64,000 nucleotides of DNA. Origin: Chryseobacterium lactis. GTDB lineage: Bacteria > Bacteroidota > Bacteroidia > Flavobacteriales > Weeksellaceae. The position numbers and the translations under genes were made by a program. Below the pieces are notes generated by a model. The model was given only the letters and a program-made list of their open reading frames with translations. It was not told the DNA's origin and searched no databases. This document shows positions 61,784-64,000 of this stretch, one piece after another. Each line of letters begins with the position of its first letter. The stretch's first letter is position 1. The stretch spans positions 806,001 to 870,000 of the forward strand of contig NZ_CP033924.1 of NCBI RefSeq assembly GCF_003815875.1, read 5' to 3'.

Positions 61784-62233
61784 TTAGTCATCAATTTTTT
61801 TAAAATTCCCGTTTTTATCAAACTCCAGTTCCAGTCCGTTGGAAAGTTCTGCTTTATATGCCCATCTCTTCTTCTCTACTTTTACGATATAGGTATTCGG
61901 GAAATTTCTCGTGGCGTAATTTCTTATGGATACAGGAATAAAACCGTAAGGTAGTTTTTGATGTTTACCATCCACTTCTTTCCAGTTCCCATTACTATCA
62001 AATTCCATTTTCATTCCATTGTTCAGATATACCTTATATTCATCTACTCCATAGATTTCTCTGTCTTCTACGGCTGAGCTTACAGGAATCCCTTTAAAAT
62101 GGGCATAAAGAAAGGTTTTTGCAGTCTTTGGCAATTGATTCGGGGATATCGCTCTATCCTGTGCTGAGATCAGGCCTCCTGCGAATAAGAACATTAGAAT
62201 AAATATTGCGGTAATCATCCTTACTTTTTTCAT
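61784..62233 (-). CDS. Exported PepSY-like protein with two repeats
   Basis: The ATG at 62233 gives 149 residues with a signal peptide (KKVRMITAIFILMFLFAGG). Two repeats follow: YKVYLNNGMKMEFDSNGNW and YKAELSNGLELEFDKNGNF. Such proteins are periplasmic and are thought to act as inhibitors or binding proteins. It may be controlled by the adjacent two-component system. Confidence 0.8.
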   Translation of the reverse strand: MKKVRMITAIFILMFLFAGGLISAQDRAISPNQLPKTAKTFLYAHFKGIPVSSAVEDREIYGVDEYKVYLNNGMKMEFDSNGNWKEVDGKHQKLPYGFIPVSIRNYATRNFPNTYIVKVEKKRWAYKAELSNGLELEFDKNGNFKKIDD

Positions 62234-62266
62234 AACATTAAGTTTTTCTTTATTATTATGAAGCAA

Positions 62267-62614
62267 AGTTCCAAATCAATTTAGGAAAGAATTGGGAATA
62301 AGTCTGATTTGTAAAAGATTAGGCTAAGAATACTACACAAGTTTAAAAAGAATCAATTGCATTGATTCAGCTCTGGCTCCCTTCAACACGAAGTAAGAAT
62401 AGAAATTCGTTGCTTGAAAAATTCTGAAAATTGTAGATTAGAAAAAGAAAATAATGGGTACCAGTAAAAAAAATAAACCATTAAAGCCACGTTTAGGTAG
62501 TAAAAATAGTAAGAAGAACATTTGAAATAGCTTCATTGTTTGTCTTACTATTCTTACCAGCCTCAGTAGCCTTAATGGTTTAAATATATTGTAAGCTGTA
62601 GAGCTTAAATCTGA
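62267..62614. other. Gene-free region upstream of the PepSY-like gene, with one palindromic element
   Basis: About 350 bp without ORF. The right two thirds hold the imperfect inverted repeat described at 62474-62582; the rest is AT-rich and should carry the PepSY-like promoter. Confidence 0.6.
62474..62582. repeat. Imperfect long inverted repeat (~44-bp arms), MITE-like
   Basis: Left arm starts TAAACCATTAAAGCCAC and ends AATAGTAAGAA; read on the other strand the right arm starts TAAACCATTAAGGCTAC and ends AATAGTAAGAC. Arms match at most positions with a ~20-bp loop. No transposase is present. Confidence 0.75.
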
Positions 62615-63310
62615 TTATAAATAATCTTTAATTTGCTGAAGATGAGTAATAACCTTTAAACCAGGCTCCTTTTTATCTTCTTTATACACATCAAAGAAAA
62701 TGGCATCCATTCCAAAATCCGTGGCTCCCATTGCATCTGCAATCCAGTCATCTCCAATCAGGATACTTTCTTCTTTTTTAGCCTCGGAAAGGCCTAAAGA
62801 GTATTCAAAGATTCTTGGATTGGGCTTTCTCACTCCGATAGCGTCTGCACTGGTAATGGTTTTAAAATAAGGGGCAATACCCGATAATATACATTTCCTT
62901 TCCGTTACCTCCTGGAAACCATTAGAAATAATGTGTAATGTATAATTCTTAGCTTTCAGATAATCAAGTATATCTTCAGCTCCTTCCACCAATTCGTTAT
63001 GACTTACCATATTGTCCAGAAAGTGTTCTTCAAAATAAAGGGAAAGCTCTTTGTTGTCTATCCCAAAATGTTTGAAGGAATCATAAAAACGGTGTTCTCT
63101 CAAATACTCTTTGCTTATCATCCCATCTCTGATCTTTTCCCACAACTCTTCATTGATATCGTGATAAACAGCATGAAATTCTTCAAAGTCAATATTGTAC
63201 TTTGAAGTAATCTCCTGTTTTTCGAAAAGATTTTTGATGTTCAGATAGGCATTTCTGCGATGATCCCAGAGCGTATTGTCCAGATCAAAATAAACGTGCT
63301 GCATTTTCAT
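62615..63310 (-). CDS. HAD-family hydrolase (YjjG-like 5'-nucleotidase type)
   Basis: The ATG at 63310 gives 231 residues; an ATG at 63304 is equally possible. Motif I is FDLDNTLWDH (Asp9, Asp11), motif II ISNGFQE, motif III Lys in RKPNPRIFE, and motif IV IGDDWIADAMGA. The helical cap lies between motifs I and II. YjjG-type enzymes dephosphorylate nucleotides or act as housekeeping phosphatases. Confidence 0.9.
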   Translation of the reverse strand: MKMQHVYFDLDNTLWDHRRNAYLNIKNLFEKQEITSKYNIDFEEFHAVYHDINEELWEKIRDGMISKEYLREHRFYDSFKHFGIDNKELSLYFEEHFLDNMVSHNELVEGAEDILDYLKAKNYTLHIISNGFQEVTERKCILSGIAPYFKTITSADAIGVRKPNPRIFEYSLGLSEAKKEESILIGDDWIADAMGATDFGMDAIFFDVYKEDKKEPGLKVITHLQQIKDYL

Positions 63311-63330
63311 ACAGCACAAAGTTAGTCATT

Positions 63331-63465
63331 TTAATTTTTCGAAATAGGATAATTCTTGCTCTTGCTTTTCACAATTTCAATACTTTTGGAAAAATTGAGC
63401 AGAAAGTCTATGGTTTGTTTTTTAGGTTTCAAAGTTTTCACTTTTAAGGAGTCATTTTTTTTCAT
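63331..63465 (-). CDS. Tiny basic protein of 44 residues
   Basis: Too short for most gene finders. It reads MKKNDSLKVKTLKPKKQTI, then DFLLNFSKSIEIVKSKSKN and ends in a few polar residues. It is Lys-rich (about a quarter) and lies between the sigma factor gene and the HAD gene on the same strand, 47 bp past the sigma factor stop. I recall similar short proteins in related genomes but cannot confirm it here. Confidence 0.5.
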   Translation of the reverse strand: MKKNDSLKVKTLKPKKQTIDFLLNFSKSIEIVKSKSKNYPISKN

Positions 63466-63512
63466 ATACGAACTATGTTTTCCTTAAAACGAGAAATTTT
63501 ACGAAATATTAT

Positions 63513-64000
63513 TTATCTGGTTAATATTATGTTATTTTCGTCCATGATTTTTCTCAGGTTGATTAAAGCATATCGTACTCTACCGAGAGTAGTATTGATG
63601 CTCATGTCTGTATGATCCGCAATTTCTTTAAAACTTAAGCCGTCAAAAAAACGTAATTTGATCACCTCTTGCTGATTCAGGGGAAGAAACTGCAACATTC
63701 TCAGTAAATCTTCCTGAATCTGATTGGTAACCAGCTGGTCTTCAATATTTTCCGAAGGTTCTCTGATCAGGTCAAAAATAGAATATTCATCTGTTTCAAA
63801 GGTAGTTTCTGAAACTTTGATATTCTTTGCTTTTAAACGAAAATGATCAATGATCAGGTTGTGAGAGATTCTTTTAGCCCAAAGAATAAATTTGCCTTCT
63901 TCGTTATAGCGTCCTTCTTTCAGCATAACAATAATCTTCATGAATGTATCCTGAAAAATATCGTTGGCTAAATCTTCATCATTAATTTTGTAAAAAATGA
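63513..64000 (-). CDS. ECF-type RNA polymerase sigma factor, C-terminal part
   Basis: The gene enters from the right edge; about 162 C-terminal residues are visible and the N-terminus is missing. The reading frame stays open to the window end (YKINDEDLANDIFQDTFMKI), which is the typical sigma region 2 sequence. Region 4 is LPLNQQEVIKLRFFDGLS with the helix-turn-helix FKEIADHTDMSINTTLGRVR. The ATG inside at about 63941 is not the true start. Confidence 0.9.
   Translation of the reverse strand, partial: IFYKINDEDLANDIFQDTFMKIIVMLKEGRYNEEGKFILWAKRISHNLIIDHFRLKAKNIKVSETTFETDEYSIFDLIREPSENIEDQLVTNQIQEDLLRMLQFLPLNQQEVIKLRFFDGLSFKEIADHTDMSINTTLGRVRYALINLRKIMDENNIILTR

Overview
The window looks like a chromosomal segment of a pigmented Chryseobacterium-type member of the Flavobacteriia (Bacteroidota). 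Three things point there: TTG/TAnnTTTG-type promoters, secreted proteins with type IX secretion C-terminal sorting domains, and a tyrosine ammonia-lyase that by recollection closely resembles the enzyme of Flavobacterium johnsoniae. I saw no tRNA, rRNA, CRISPR array, transposase or phage gene.

Layout. 1-2938: 5' part of an arginase-family gene (probable formimidoylglutamase) and topA. 3213-6647: a large T9SS-exported protein with two paralogous lectin/FISUMP-like halves. 6976-9124: two polytopic membrane proteins (an EpsG-like polymerase and an unknown). 9308-50126: a long pigment locus, read as a flexirubin (aryl polyene plus dialkylresorcinol) cluster, interrupted by a 6 kb block (M16 peptidase, erythromycin-esterase-like protein, AraC regulator) and by an M36 protease. 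50206-51894: an M23 peptidase. 52552-59400: housekeeping genes (ileS, DksA-like protein, two small proteins, lspA, SanA-like protein, trpS). 59458-62233: a two-component system with PepSY-like small proteins. 62615-64000: a HAD phosphatase, a tiny ORF and the 3' part of an ECF sigma factor gene cut by the window end.

How the pigment genes fit together (partly inferred). Tyrosine ammonia-lyase (44667-46187) makes 4-coumarate. The adenylating enzyme (48834-50126) loads it onto one of two acyl carrier proteins (27818, 42372). Ketosynthases (26052, 28161, 42631) with two chain-length-factor-like partners (27193, 29357), a ketoreductase (43853) and three hotdog dehydratase-like proteins (15059, 15497, 32601) build the polyene. 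DarB and DarA (13004-15059) make the dialkylresorcinol. A BtrH-like protein (22627) and other acyltransferase candidates could join the halves. A halogenase-like flavoprotein (46286) and a desaturase-like flavoprotein (39665) may tailor the product. An MMPL/acyltransferase fusion, an ABC exporter, LolA and a LolB-like lipoprotein suggest delivery to the outer membrane.

The most interesting points: catalytic residues complementarily split between the dehydratase-like proteins; a very small chain-length factor next to a Cys-less one; a halogenase signature in the cluster flavoprotein; and four families of dispersed palindromic repeats, one of which flanks both acyl carrier protein genes.
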